From positions 593,631 to 657,630 of the forward strand of contig NZ_BMNZ01000003.1 in the NCBI RefSeq assembly GCF_014646815.1: a DNA stretch of 64,000 bases. Reading direction: 5' to 3'. The position numbers and the translations under genes are program-made. Positions 1 to 9,300 of this stretch are shown in pieces; position 1 is the first letter of the stretch, and every line of letters starts with the position of its first letter. Below the pieces are notes generated by a model. It saw only the letters and a list, made by a program, of their open reading frames with translations. It was not told the DNA's origin and made no database searches. Origin of the DNA: Terrabacter tumescens. GTDB taxonomy: Bacteria > Actinomycetota > Actinomycetes > Actinomycetales > Dermatophilaceae.

Positions 1-933
1 AGGCTCGAGGTCGGCGTCCGACGCCGCGACGACCCGCATCAGCGCTGCACCCGCCCCCTGGTCGAGGGCGACGAGCAGCAGCAGCCGGCGCGTGGGGGCG
101 GGCAGTGCGGACACCCGCTCGGCGAACAGGCGTCGCAGGCGGGCGGTCAGTGGAAGCGTGGTCGGTAGGGCATCGGCACCTGACTGCTGCTCGTCGGTGA
201 TGCCGCGCTGTAGCTCGAGGATGGCCAGAGGGTTGCCTCCCGCCTCCGACACGATGCGATGCTGCACCGCCGGGTGCAGCGCCGGATGCGCGGCGCGGAG
301 CAGGTGCACCGCCGCGTCGTCGTCCAACGGTGCCACGCTCAGCTCGGCCACGGTGCTGCGGTCGAAGAAGCTCTCCTCCCCCGCTCGCTGGGCCAGGAGC
401 ATTCCGATGCGCGTGCCCTGCAGGCGCCGCGCCACGAGGCTGAGGACACCGGCTGTCGCACGGTCCATCCAGTGGATGTCGTCCAGGACGAGCAGGACGG
501 GGGCACGGACCGAGACCTGCTGCAGCAGCGCCAGCGTCGCACTGGTGAGCAGCAGACGCTCCGGCGGCGAGCCGGTGCCCAGGCCGAGAGCAGTCTCGAG
601 GGCGGTCCGGTGCGGTGCGGTCAGGGACGAGAGGTCGGTCGCGTCGCTCATGAGCAGCTGGTGCAGTCCCGCGTAGCTGAGGTCGGCCTCGAACTCGGCT
701 CCCGAGACCCGGCGCACGAGCGACCCCCGCAGCACGGCCCGCTCCGCCGCCAGCTCGAGCAGCGCCGACTTGCCGATGCCGGGGTCACCGGTCACGACCA
801 GCGCATCGCCCGTCGTCGCGGCACGTTCGAGGAAGGCGTCGAGGACCGCCGTCTCGGCGGCACGGCCGGCGAGGTGGCGGGCCGGCGTCGGCACGGTCGG
901 CGAGGACGCAGATGCCTCACCCGGTGGCTGCAC
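1..933 (-). CDS. AAA-type ATPase regulator (LuxR/MalT-like), C-terminus outside window
   Basis: The reading frame is open from a GTG at 933 to the window edge, giving about 311 visible residues. A Walker A motif (TGDPGIGKSALL) lies near residue 50 and a Walker B-type stretch (VLLVLDDIHWMD) near residue 150, followed by a helical region typical of the large ATP-dependent regulators that end in a LuxR-type helix-turn-helix. That DNA-binding end would lie off the left edge, so the LuxR assignment is an inference. The GTG start is chosen because the conserved part begins about 15 codons later; no strong ribosome-binding site is seen. The target and ligand cannot be told from the sequence. Confidence 0.75.
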   Translation of the reverse strand, partial: MQPPGEASASSPTVPTPARHLAGRAAETAVLDAFLERAATTGDALVVTGDPGIGKSALLELAAERAVLRGSLVRRVSGAEFEADLSYAGLHQLLMSDATDLSSLTAPHRTALETALGLGTGSPPERLLLTSATLALLQQVSVRAPVLLVLDDIHWMDRATAGVLSLVARRLQGTRIGMLLAQRAGEESFFDRSTVAELSVAPLDDDAAVHLLRAAHPALHPAVQHRIVSEAGGNPLAILELQRGITDEQQSGADALPTTLPLTARLRRLFAERVSALPAPTRRLLLLVALDQGAGAALMRVVAASDADLEP

Positions 934-1035
934 GCCCCCAGCCTGCCCTGTGCCGGCGCCGCAGGGAAGCCGCGTGTCCAGCCCTGCGCCCGACAGGCCC
1001 GAGGGGCCTGACGCCGCCCGCCACCCCCGTCGCGG

Positions 1036-1869
1036 TCAGCCCTTGATGAAGTCGAGCAGGGCCGGGTTGACGACCTCCGGGTGCGTCCAGGCGATGTTGT
1101 GCGGACCACCGACGACGGTGACCACCTGCAGGTCCGCGATGAGGCCGGGCAGCCGGGCGGCGGTCGCCTCGTGGGGCAGGATCCGGTCGGCGTCGCCGTG
1201 TATCAGCAGGGTCGGCACGTCGATCTTCCCGAGGTCGGCACGGAAGTCGGTCAGCCACGAGTCGACAGCCGCCCACGTGGCATACGGTCCTGCAGCGAGC
1301 GCCATCGCGAACGCGGCCTGCCACGCGGGCTCGCTGATCCGTGTCCCCCCGAGGACGTCGACGTTGAAGAAGTCGTCGAGGAACGCCTTGAAGTACGCCG
1401 GGCGGTCCTCGACGATCGCGGCCTTGATGCCCTCGAAGACCGAGCCGTCGACGCCCTCCGGGTTGTCCTCGGTCTTGAGCAGGAACGGCGGGACCGTCGC
1501 CATGAGGACGGCCTTGGCGACCCGGTCGGAGCCGTGGCGGGAGAGGTAGCGGGTCACCTCACCCGTCCCCATCGAGAAGCCGACCAGCACGACGTCGCGC
1601 AGGTCGAGGTGCTCGAGCAGCGCCGAGAGGTCGTCGGCGAAGGTGTCGTAGTCGAAGCCCACGGTCGTGTTGCTCGACTGGCCGAAGCCGCGGCGGTCGT
1701 AGGACACGACGCGGTAGCCGGCCTCCAGGAGCACGCGGGCCTGCTTGTCCCACGAGCGCCCGTCGAGCGGGAACCCGTGGATGAGCACGACGGGACGACC
1801 GCTCCCGTGGTCCTCGTAGTAGATCTCGATGTCGTGGTCGTTCTCGTGGCCGACGGTGACGGTGGACAT
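1036..1869 (-). CDS. alpha/beta-fold hydrolase, non-haem chloroperoxidase type
   Basis: This is a 277-residue cytoplasmic alpha/beta hydrolase. It has the oxyanion-side motif VVLIHGFPLDG near residue 25, the nucleophile elbow GFSMG near residue 97, an acid residue in HGDADRILP and the catalytic His in GGPHNIAWTH near the end. That is the usual order and length for the non-haem chloroperoxidase/arylesterase group, which in practice are hydrolases; the natural substrate is unknown. The ATG at 1869 is preferred over an upstream start because GGAGG lies 6 bases before it. The gene stands alone, with no partner gene beside it. Confidence 0.85.
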   Translation of the reverse strand: MSTVTVGHENDHDIEIYYEDHGSGRPVVLIHGFPLDGRSWDKQARVLLEAGYRVVSYDRRGFGQSSNTTVGFDYDTFADDLSALLEHLDLRDVVLVGFSMGTGEVTRYLSRHGSDRVAKAVLMATVPPFLLKTEDNPEGVDGSVFEGIKAAIVEDRPAYFKAFLDDFFNVDVLGGTRISEPAWQAAFAMALAAGPYATWAAVDSWLTDFRADLGKIDVPTLLIHGDADRILPHEATAARLPGLIADLQVVTVVGGPHNIAWTHPEVVNPALLDFIKG

Positions 1870-2087
1870 GGCAACCTCCAGGCTGTGGTGACGGCGACGG
1901 ATGACGCCGCCGAGGTCCTCGGTGGATGGGTCGCTGACGCGTTCCTCCGGACCCGTTCCTGACTCTGGGGCCACTCCGGCCGCCGGTCATCAGTCACCTG
2001 ACCTACGTCCCGCCGGGCGTCGGGGCGCCACCTCCCCGTCAGGTCCTTGTGCCCTACCCGCGATGCCTGCCCACGTTGCCGACACTC

Positions 2088-2116
2088 TGTTGGTATCTTT
2101 ACCGACATGATGTCGG
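2088..2116 (+). promoter_or_regulatory. probable operator of the TetR-controlled ABC exporter operon
   Basis: Three half-sites of one word lie just upstream of the exporter start: TGTTGGTA (2088-2095), its inverse TACCGACA (2100-2107), and TGTCGG (2111-2116). The last two also form a perfect 7+1+7 palindrome centred on 2109. The site ends 16 bases before the ATG at 2133, where a bound repressor would block transcription. Assignment to the TetR protein encoded at 3980-4588 is inferred from its place in the same operon. Confidence 0.6.
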
Positions 2117-2132
2117 CATCTTGGAGGTATGC

Positions 2133-3263
2133 ATGTTTCTCGCACTGCGTGAACTGAGGTTCGCTCGCGGTCGCTTCGCGCTGATGGGGGCAGTCGTCGC
2201 GCTCATCGCGATCTTGATGGTGCTGCTGTCGGGACTGTCGGAGGGGCTGGTCAACGACGGGGTGTCCGGGTTGAAGAAGATGCCCGCGACCTCGTTCGCC
2301 TTCCAGGAGAACGTCTCGAAGGACGCCGCGTTCAGCAGGTCGTTGGTGGGAGCCGGCGCTGTCGAGTCGTGGAAGCACCAGCCGGGCGTCGCGGACGCCA
2401 CCCCCTTCGGGAACGCACTGGCCAACGCCACGACGAACGGAGGGGTGGACATCGATCTCGCACTGTTCGGCGTCGAACCGGGCAGCTGGCTGGCTCCACG
2501 TGCCACGAACGGATCGTCCGTGGTCGACGAGGGGACCGTCCTGCTCAGCAGCACGGCCAAGAAGGCCGGGGTCGAGCTCGGCGACGTGCTCACGGTCGCG
2601 CCGGCCGGCAACACCTTGAAGGTCGTCGGCTTCCTCGACGGGCAGCACACCTTCGGCCACGTCGACGTGGGCTACGTGCCGTTGCGGACGTGGCAGGAGG
2701 TCCGCGCCGGGGTCCGCCCGGGCGAGGCGGTGCAGAGCCGTGTCTACGAGGAGTTCACCGCCGTGGCCGTCCGCGCTGCGGCCGGGGCGGACCTCGACCT
2801 GGCCGCTGGAGACACCGCGGCGGGAACCACGTCCCTGACCCTGAAGCAGTCCTTCGGCGCCTCACCAGGCTTCACCGCAGAGACCTCGACGCTGAACCTG
2901 ATCCAGGGCTTCCTCTACGCGATCTCAGCTCTCGTCGTCGGTGCGTTCTTCACCGTCATCACCATCCACCGTCGACAGGAGGTCGCCGTGCTGCGTGCCA
3001 TGGGCGCCAGCACCGGATCCCTGCTGCGCGACAGCCTGGCCCAGTCGCTCATCCTGCTCCTGCTGGCCACGGGCCTCGGGGTCGGGGCCGGCGTCCTCCT
3101 GGGTGCCGCGCTCACCGGCACCTCGATGCCCTTCCACCTCGACCCGCAGCCGATCGCCGTGGCCAGTGCGGCACTCATCGCGCTGGGCATGGTCGGCGCC
3201 GCGACAGCCGTGCTGCGCATCACCCGGGTCGACCCCCTCACCGCCCTCGGAGGCAACCGATGA
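2133..3263 (+). CDS. FtsX/MacB-type ABC transporter permease
   Basis: The protein has 376 residues, with one N-terminal membrane helix (about residues 17-38), a long extracytoplasmic domain (about 40-255) and three C-terminal helices (about 260-285, 305-340, 345-368). This is the FtsX/MacB layout used for export or mechanotransmission rather than import. The cytoplasmic loop FTVITIHRRQEVAVLRAMGA is the conserved coupling segment. The ATG at 2133 follows GGAGG by five bases; an upstream in-frame start would lie inside the operator. Its stop overlaps the ATPase start (ATGA), so the two are translated together. A close paralogue lies at 60493-61569, sharing the N-terminal pattern of RFA-GRFALMG followed by VLLSGL. 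The substrate is unknown. Confidence 0.88.
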   Translation: MFLALRELRFARGRFALMGAVVALIAILMVLLSGLSEGLVNDGVSGLKKMPATSFAFQENVSKDAAFSRSLVGAGAVESWKHQPGVADATPFGNALANATTNGGVDIDLALFGVEPGSWLAPRATNGSSVVDEGTVLLSSTAKKAGVELGDVLTVAPAGNTLKVVGFLDGQHTFGHVDVGYVPLRTWQEVRAGVRPGEAVQSRVYEEFTAVAVRAAAGADLDLAAGDTAAGTTSLTLKQSFGASPGFTAETSTLNLIQGFLYAISALVVGAFFTVITIHRRQEVAVLRAMGASTGSLLRDSLAQSLILLLLATGLGVGAGVLLGAALTGTSMPFHLDPQPIAVASAALIALGMVGAATAVLRITRVDPLTALGGNR

Positions 3264-3967
3264 CCGACCAGACCTCCACCTCCGGACTGATCCTCGAGGA
3301 CGTCACCCTCGTCCACGGCGATGGTGAGGAGGACGTGCGCGCTCTCGACGCCATCAGCCTCACGGTCGAGCCGGGTGAGCTCGTGGCCGTCGTCGGCCCC
3401 TCCGGCTCAGGCAAGTCGAGCCTGCTGGCCGTGGCGGGTGCACTCACCGCGCCCACGAGCGGCCGGGTCTCGGTGGCAGGCGTCGACCTCGCCGCCCTGG
3501 ACCGGCGCCGGCTCACCCGTCTGCGCCGCGACCACATCGGGTTCGTCTTCCAGTCCGCCAACCTGATCCCCGCACTCACCGCGTTGGACCAGGTCCGGCT
3601 GCCCCTGACCTTCGCCGACACCGGTCGACCGCGCGACCCTGCCAGCCTGCTGGACGAGGTCGGGATGAGCCACCGGGCGAACAAGCGTCCCCACCAGCTG
3701 TCCGGCGGCGAGCGACAGCGCGTCGGCATCGCCCGCGCCCTGGTCACCAACCCGCAGCTGCTGCTCGTCGACGAGCCCACCGCGGCCCTGGACCGCCAGC
3801 GCAGCCAGGAGATCGTCGGCCTGCTCGCGCGCGAGACGCACACCCGCGGCGTCGCCACGGTGATGGTGACCCACGACCATGCCGTGCTCCACCACTGCGA
3901 CCGGGTGCTCGAGATGACGGACGGTAGGTTGGCAGACCACACGCCGACCGCCGGCGTGGACTCCTGA
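3260..3967 (+). CDS. ABC transporter ATPase, MacB/LolD type
   Basis: This 235-residue ATPase carries every nucleotide-binding motif: Walker A GPSGSGKSS near residue 45, Q-loop FQSANL, signature LSGGERQRV, Walker B LLLVDEPTAALD and the H-loop MVTHDH. Length and motifs fit the LolD/MacB ATPases that pair with FtsX-type permeases. The start overlaps the permease stop by four bases and has GGAGG upstream. It should energise the permease encoded just before it. The TetR gene 12 bases downstream suggests drug, lipid or peptide efflux controlled by a small ligand, but this is inference. Confidence 0.92.
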   Translation: MTDQTSTSGLILEDVTLVHGDGEEDVRALDAISLTVEPGELVAVVGPSGSGKSSLLAVAGALTAPTSGRVSVAGVDLAALDRRRLTRLRRDHIGFVFQSANLIPALTALDQVRLPLTFADTGRPRDPASLLDEVGMSHRANKRPHQLSGGERQRVGIARALVTNPQLLLVDEPTAALDRQRSQEIVGLLARETHTRGVATVMVTHDHAVLHHCDRVLEMTDGRLADHTPTAGVDS

Positions 3968-3979
3968 CCGAGGTGACCC

Positions 3980-4588
3980 GTGCCGCGAATCCAGGCCCCC
4001 ACCGTTGCCGAGCACCGCGCTCGGCAACGCCGCGCGATCCTGGATGCGGCACGGGCGCACCTGGCCGAGGAAGGACGTGCGCCGTCCCTGGCACAGGTCG
4101 GTGCCCGTGCGGGTCTGGCCCGGTCCAGCGTGTACGACTACTTCGACTCGCGCGACGACCTGCTCGCCGCGGTGGTGGCCGACGTCTTTCCCGACTGGGC
4201 CGGCCAGGTGACCGGGTCGATGGAGGCCGCCGACACCCCCGGTGGGCAGGTCTGGGCCTACGTCGAGGCCAACCTGACGCTCTTCGCCGGCTCCGAGCAA
4301 GCCGTGGCCCGGGCCCTGACCAGCGTGGTCGACCCCTCCCTGCTGGCCGAGCCCGTGTCCCGCTTCCACCAGTCGCTCCAGGAGCCCCTCGTGGCAGCGC
4401 TCGAGGCCCACGGAGAGGCCCAGCCCCAGCTCGTCGCCGACATCATCGACTCCATGGTCGTGCGGGTCAGCCGCGACATCTGGGAACCCGCACCGGGCAC
4501 AGCTCCCAGCACGCTCACCACGTGCCTGGAGCTCCTCGAACGCCTGCTCAAGCCCTACCTCCTGCCGGCGGGCTCACGCGCGTCCTGA
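3980..4588 (+). CDS. TetR-family transcriptional regulator
   Basis: The 202-residue protein has a TetR DNA-binding domain at its N-terminus (ILDAARAHLAEEG, then helix-turn-helix with recognition helix RSSVYDYFDSRDDLL near residues 50-65) and an unrelated helical ligand domain after it. The GTG start at 3980 has GAGG 6 bases upstream and lies 12 bases after the ATPase stop, so it is the last gene of the exporter operon. Autoregulation through the operator at 2088-2116 is the simplest reading. The ligand is unknown. Confidence 0.88.
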   Translation: MPRIQAPTVAEHRARQRRAILDAARAHLAEEGRAPSLAQVGARAGLARSSVYDYFDSRDDLLAAVVADVFPDWAGQVTGSMEAADTPGGQVWAYVEANLTLFAGSEQAVARALTSVVDPSLLAEPVSRFHQSLQEPLVAALEAHGEAQPQLVADIIDSMVVRVSRDIWEPAPGTAPSTLTTCLELLERLLKPYLLPAGSRAS

Positions 4589-4658
4589 GGCCGCTCCCCC
4601 TTCGGTCGTCGGGTTCGCGGGTCTTGTCCCGGTCGTTCGACCCCGGTACGAATGGGAG

Positions 4659-5915
4659 ATGACTGCTGCGGACGAGCTGCTCGCGGACCTCGACGCCATC
4701 GAGCCCTGGCACCTCGACCTCTACCAGGACCTCCACCGCCACCCTGAGCTCAGCTTCCAGGAGCACCGGACGGCCGGCCTGGTCGAGGACCGGCTCACCG
4801 AGCTGGGCTACGAGGTGCACACCGGGATCGGAGGCACCGGCCTGGTGGGGGTCCTGCGCAACGGGGACGGGCCGGTGGTGCTGGCGCGAGCCGACATGGA
4901 CGCCCTGCCCGTGCGGGAGGCAAGTGGCCTGCCCTACGCCTCCACCGCCATCGCCACCGACGCATCCGGACACGAGACGCCGGTCATGCACGCGTGCGGG
5001 CACGACATGCACGTCACCTGCCTGCTCGCCGCGGCCCAGCTGCTCGCCGACCACCGGAGCGCATGGTCCGGCACCGTCATCGCGCTCTTCCAACCCGCGG
5101 AGGAGCTCGGCACCGGCGCCCGCGCCATGGTCGAGGGCGGTCTGGCGGCTCGGATCCCCCGGCCGGACGTCGCCCTCGGCCAGCACGTCATGGGGCTGCC
5201 CTACGACACCGTGGCCTCGCGCCCCGGCCCCGCCCTCTCCGCTGCCGACAGCATCAGGATCACCCTCCACGGCCGCGGCACCCACGGGTCCATGCCGCAC
5301 TTCGGCATCGACCCCATCCTGCTCGGCAGTGCCGTGGTGATGCGCCTCAACGCCATCGTCTCCCGCGAGCTCGCCCCCGGACACTTCGGCGTCGTCACCG
5401 TCGGCGCCTTCCAGTCCGGGAGCAAGAGCAACGTCATCCCGGAGAGCACGACCCTGCTGCTCAACCTGCGCGCCTACGACGACCGCACCCGGAAGCAGCT
5501 GCGTGCGGCGATCGAGCGGATCGTCAGGGCGGAGTGCGAGGCCTCGGGCTCACCGGCGCCGCCGGAGTTCGACTACACCGACCCCTTCCCCGTCACCGAC
5601 AACAGCCCGCAGGTGCACGACCGGGTCTCCGCCGCGTTCACCGAGCACTTCGGCGACAAGGCCGTCCTCATGGAGCCGTCCACCGGTAGCGAGGACTTCA
5701 GCGACATCCCGAACGGGCTCGGCGCGCCCTATCTCTACTGGATCTGGGGCGGCTTCGATCCCGACGACTACCGACGCGCGGCGGCCGAGGGGACGCTGGC
5801 CTCGACCATCCCGGGCAACCACGCGAGCACGTTCGCGCCCGTCATGGAGCCCACGTTCCGGACCGGCGCCTCCGCGATGACCGTGGCGCTCATGAGCTAC
5901 CTGACCAGCTCCTAG
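4659..5915 (+). CDS. M20D-family amidohydrolase
   Basis: The protein has 418 residues and the two-domain M20 layout: metal-binding catalytic domain, inserted dimerisation domain (about residues 190-300), catalytic domain again. Visible motifs are RADMDALPV near residue 75, HACGHDMH near 110 and QPAEELGTGA near 147, which give the di-metal ligands. This family (hippurate hydrolase, indole-acetyl-amino-acid hydrolase, N-acyl-amino-acid amidohydrolase) removes acyl groups from amino acids. The exact substrate cannot be fixed. The ATG at 4659 lacks a strong ribosome-binding site; the gene stands alone between the TetR gene and the convergent winged-helix gene. Confidence 0.88.
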   Translation: MTAADELLADLDAIEPWHLDLYQDLHRHPELSFQEHRTAGLVEDRLTELGYEVHTGIGGTGLVGVLRNGDGPVVLARADMDALPVREASGLPYASTAIATDASGHETPVMHACGHDMHVTCLLAAAQLLADHRSAWSGTVIALFQPAEELGTGARAMVEGGLAARIPRPDVALGQHVMGLPYDTVASRPGPALSAADSIRITLHGRGTHGSMPHFGIDPILLGSAVVMRLNAIVSRELAPGHFGVVTVGAFQSGSKSNVIPESTTLLLNLRAYDDRTRKQLRAAIERIVRAECEASGSPAPPEFDYTDPFPVTDNSPQVHDRVSAAFTEHFGDKAVLMEPSTGSEDFSDIPNGLGAPYLYWIWGGFDPDDYRRAAAEGTLASTIPGNHASTFAPVMEPTFRTGASAMTVALMSYLTSS

Positions 5916-5932
5916 GAGCTCGCGACAGACCG

Positions 5933-6292
5933 TCAGGTGGACGGGCCGGTGAAGATCTCGATGAGCTCACGCACGGGGTGATCGGCCTCGGCCGGGTGAC
6001 GGAAGGCGACCTCGTCGTGGACGACGTAGCGGTTGCGCCGACCGTCGCGGATCTTCGTGATGTAGCCGGCCTGCTCGAGATCCTTGACGATGCCCACGGC
6101 GGCCCGCTCCGTGATCTGGGCGCGCTCCGCCAGATCACGCACGCGACGCCCCGGGTCACGGGCGATGAGCAGCAGGACGCGCCCGTGGGAGGTCAGCAGC
6201 GTCCAGCCGTTGCCCTCCGGCGTCGCGGCCGAGGCGCCGTGGCCCCCACCCTCGCCCTCACCGGGGGACTCCGTCGTCGCACGCTTTGACAC
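5933..6292 (-). CDS. winged-helix transcriptional regulator (MarR/ArsR-like)
   Basis: About 119 residues with a compact winged helix: HGRVLLLIARDPGRRVRDLA, then the recognition region QITERAAVGIVKDLEQAGYI and a wing IRDGRRNRYVV. It has no added ligand domain, only a low-complexity Gly/Glu-rich N-terminal tail. The start is uncertain. An ATG at 6364 is in frame but would lie inside the AT-rich promoter region of the divergent gene, so the GTG at 6292 is preferred. It is divergent from the dabBA fusion gene and the two share an upstream region with an inverted repeat, so it probably regulates that gene (inference). Confidence 0.7.
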   Translation of the reverse strand: MSKRATTESPGEGEGGGHGASAATPEGNGWTLLTSHGRVLLLIARDPGRRVRDLAERAQITERAAVGIVKDLEQAGYITKIRDGRRNRYVVHDEVAFRHPAEADHPVRELIEIFTGPST

Positions 6293-6343
6293 GGGTTCAT
6301 TGTGCCCGACGACCGGGCCTGGCTCGCCCCACGGACGGCGCGC

Positions 6344-6378
6344 TTTACATGCATTTCTTTTCATGTATTTTGCTTCTC
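6344..6378 (+). promoter_or_regulatory. predicted promoter and inverted repeat ahead of the dabBA fusion
   Basis: A -35-like TTTACA (6344-6349), a 16-base spacer and a -10-like TATTTT (6366-6371) end seven bases before the ATG at 6379, which suggests a leaderless transcript. An inverted repeat, TACATG (6346-6351) and CATGTA (6362-6367), sits across the promoter and could be the site of the divergent winged-helix regulator. The stretch is strikingly AT-rich for this genome. All of this is read by eye. Confidence 0.45.
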
Positions 6379-9300
6379 ATGTTGCTCCTGCGCGTGGTTC
6401 GGTTCCCGTTGGCGGCCCTCGGCCTGCTGTCCCTGGTCGTCCTCGTCAGGGCCGCCTCGGGCAGTCCGCTCGCGGCTTCTGTCGGCCGCGTCAGCCTCGG
6501 CCCCCTGGGCACCGCCGACGTGGGGCTGCACATCGGCGTCGTCGAGGCGACGCTGCTGACCCTGGTCGCCCTCGTCGGCACCGTGGTGGCCGTCTACAGC
6601 GCCCGCAATCTCGTCGGACAGCACCGCCTCGTCCGGTATGCCGCTCTGCTGACCACGACTGTCGGCGCCCTCGCGCTCGCGGTCACCGCCTCCTCCCTCC
6701 CCGTGCTGGCAGCCGCGTGGACGACGGGGTCGCTGACCCTCTCGGCACTGGTCGCCCACTCCGGGACGGCGAGCGCCGTCGAGGCGTCGCGCCAGGTCCG
6801 CGGGCGCCTCCTCGTCGGGGATGCCTTGCTCTGCGCGGGTGTCGTGGTCGCCGGACACGCGACCGGCACGCTCGACCGCGGGGCGCTCGCAGGTGCCGTG
6901 ACCAACGCCGCCACCGTCGGCGTCACAGCCGCAGCGCTGCTCTTCGTCACGGCGGGCATGGTGCGCAGCGCGCTGGTGCCGGCCCACCGGTGGCTGCCCG
7001 AGACCGCCGAGGGTCCGTCGCCGGTGAGCGCTCTCCTGCATGCCGGCTTCGTCAACGGTGTCGGCGTGCTGGCCCTGCTCGTCTGGCCCATCCTCCAGGC
7101 CGCACCCGTGGCTCGCGGGGTCCTCCTCGTCGCGGGTGCGGCCACGGCCGCGCTCGCGACCGGCCAGCTGCGCACCCGAGCAGACATGAAGGGCCGTCTG
7201 GCGGCCTCGACCTCCTCGCAGATGGGCTACCTCGCCGTGCAGGCAGCGATCGGCATCCCGGCTGGGGTCCTGTTGCACGTCGTGGGGCACGGCATCTGGA
7301 AGGCGTCGCTCTTCCTCGGCGCCGGCGGCACCGTGGACCGACAGCGCACGGGCGGCACGAGCGTCGCGAGCGCCCCCGGCCGGCCGGCATACGGCCCCCG
7401 GTGGATCGCCCCGACGGCAGTCGGTGCGTCGGCTCTGCTCGTCGCCTGGACGGCCGTCGTGCCGGTTGCCGGCTGGCCGTCCCTCACCGCGCCCGCGGAG
7501 CTGCTGCCCTTGGGCCTCGCGATGGCCGTCACGGCCAGCGGCCTGCTGGCGGTGCTGCGCCGGCGCGTCCCCTCCGGCCCCCGGGCCTTCGGTGGTCTCG
7601 TCGTGGTGACCGTCGCTGCCACCTACGTGCTCGTGCTGCGTGGCCTCGGCTCCGCCCTCGCCGAAGCGCTCGGTGAGCCGACCGCCTGGTCCGAGGCAGG
7701 CGCTGGGGTGCTCGCCGTCGTGGCGGTGGGACTGCTCGGCCTCATCGCCGCCGGTGCTGCTCTCGACGCGGCTGCCCGGGCCGGTCGCCGTCCCGGCCTC
7801 AGCCGGCGCGTCGCCCGCTCGGCGCTGCGCCCGTGGAGTGTGCGGGAGCGGCTGGCCGGATCCGCCTCCGTCGGACTGGCGGTCCCGCCCGTGACGGTGG
7901 AAGACGCGGACGCTGCGGCGAGCTCGGTCCGGGTCGCGGCCATGACCGGCGGGCCGCTCTACCCGTTGACCGCCTTCGTCGCGAGCAACCCCCTGGCCGC
8001 GCTGGAGAGTCTCCCGATGGACGAGGCCGTCAGTCTCAGCTCCGAGCTGCACGGCGCCCGCACCGGGCCGTCCGCCCGTGACCTGCGCGATGCCCTGGCC
8101 ACCGGCCGGGCCCGTGACGAGGACCTCGATGCCGTCGCCACCGAGGTCGCCCTTCCGGCGCCGCAGGAGGGCGATTCGGGCACGGCGCTCCTCACCGTGG
8201 GCACCACCCTCGCCGTCCGGTCGTTGCTGCTGGCCGACGACCCGGACGCCGGGCAGATCGAGTGGGCTGCAGCAGCGCTCCGGCGGGCTGGTGTGGAGCC
8301 CGACCGCCGGGTTCGCACGCCCCTGGACGTGGTCACCGCGGGCGCGGTCGGCAGCTCTGCAGGCCGTGCAGCCGCCCGGATCGAGCGGCGGGCGCGCGAG
8401 CTGGGTCACCACGCCTGCGCCCGGAGCCTGGCAGGCGCGGGGTGGCCCGGCGCGACCGGTCCGTGGACCGAGCTGCGCGCCGGCGCCGACGGCCTCGACG
8501 CGGCGCTGCGCGTGCGCGGAGCGGGCGAGGTCGTCCGCGCCCTGCCCGCGGAGCCCGAGGCCACGATCGCCGCCCTGCTGACCCACCTGGGACTGCGTCC
8601 GCAGGACCGTCCCAGGTTCATCGCCCGAGTGCTCGCGCGCGACCCCGGCTGGCCCGCGCACCTGGCGTGGCGAGCTCGGCACGAGCGGCTGGCGCACGAC
8701 GGGGCCGAGACCATCGCGAGCCGTCTCACGTCCCCGACGGCTCCCCACCGTCTCGTCGAGGAGCTCGTAGCCGCGCGCCTGGCCCTCGAGGTCGTCACCG
8801 CGGAGGCCTGGGTCCCGAAGCTTCTCGGACGTCCCTTCGACTCCGCGGAACTCGTCAGCTTCACCCACGACGGCCTCGCGCCCATCCTGGCGATGGCGAT
8901 GTCGGTCGGGCTCGTCCACGACGACGTGACCAAGGAAGAGGTGCGCGAGGCTGCTCGCCTGCTCGCTCCGCTGGCGGGCGGGCGGCTGGGACCGCTGCGC
9001 GCCGAGGTGCTCGAGCGCGCCTACCGGCGGGAGCTGCTCTCGACCCTCACCGGCGCGGGAGCGCCGGGTGGTGGCGCGACGGCCCCGGATGGCGGCGTCG
9101 CGACGGCGGCAGCCGGCGGGGCGGTGGCCAGAGGTGCCGCGGCCAACCAGGCGGCGCCCGGACCGGCGGCGCAGCTGATCACCTGCATCGACGTCCGTTC
9201 CGAGCGGCTGCGTCGTCATCTGGAGGATCAGGGCCCCTGGGAGACCATCGGCGCCGCCGGCTTCTTCGGGGTTCCCTTGCGGCACCATGGCCCTGAGGGA

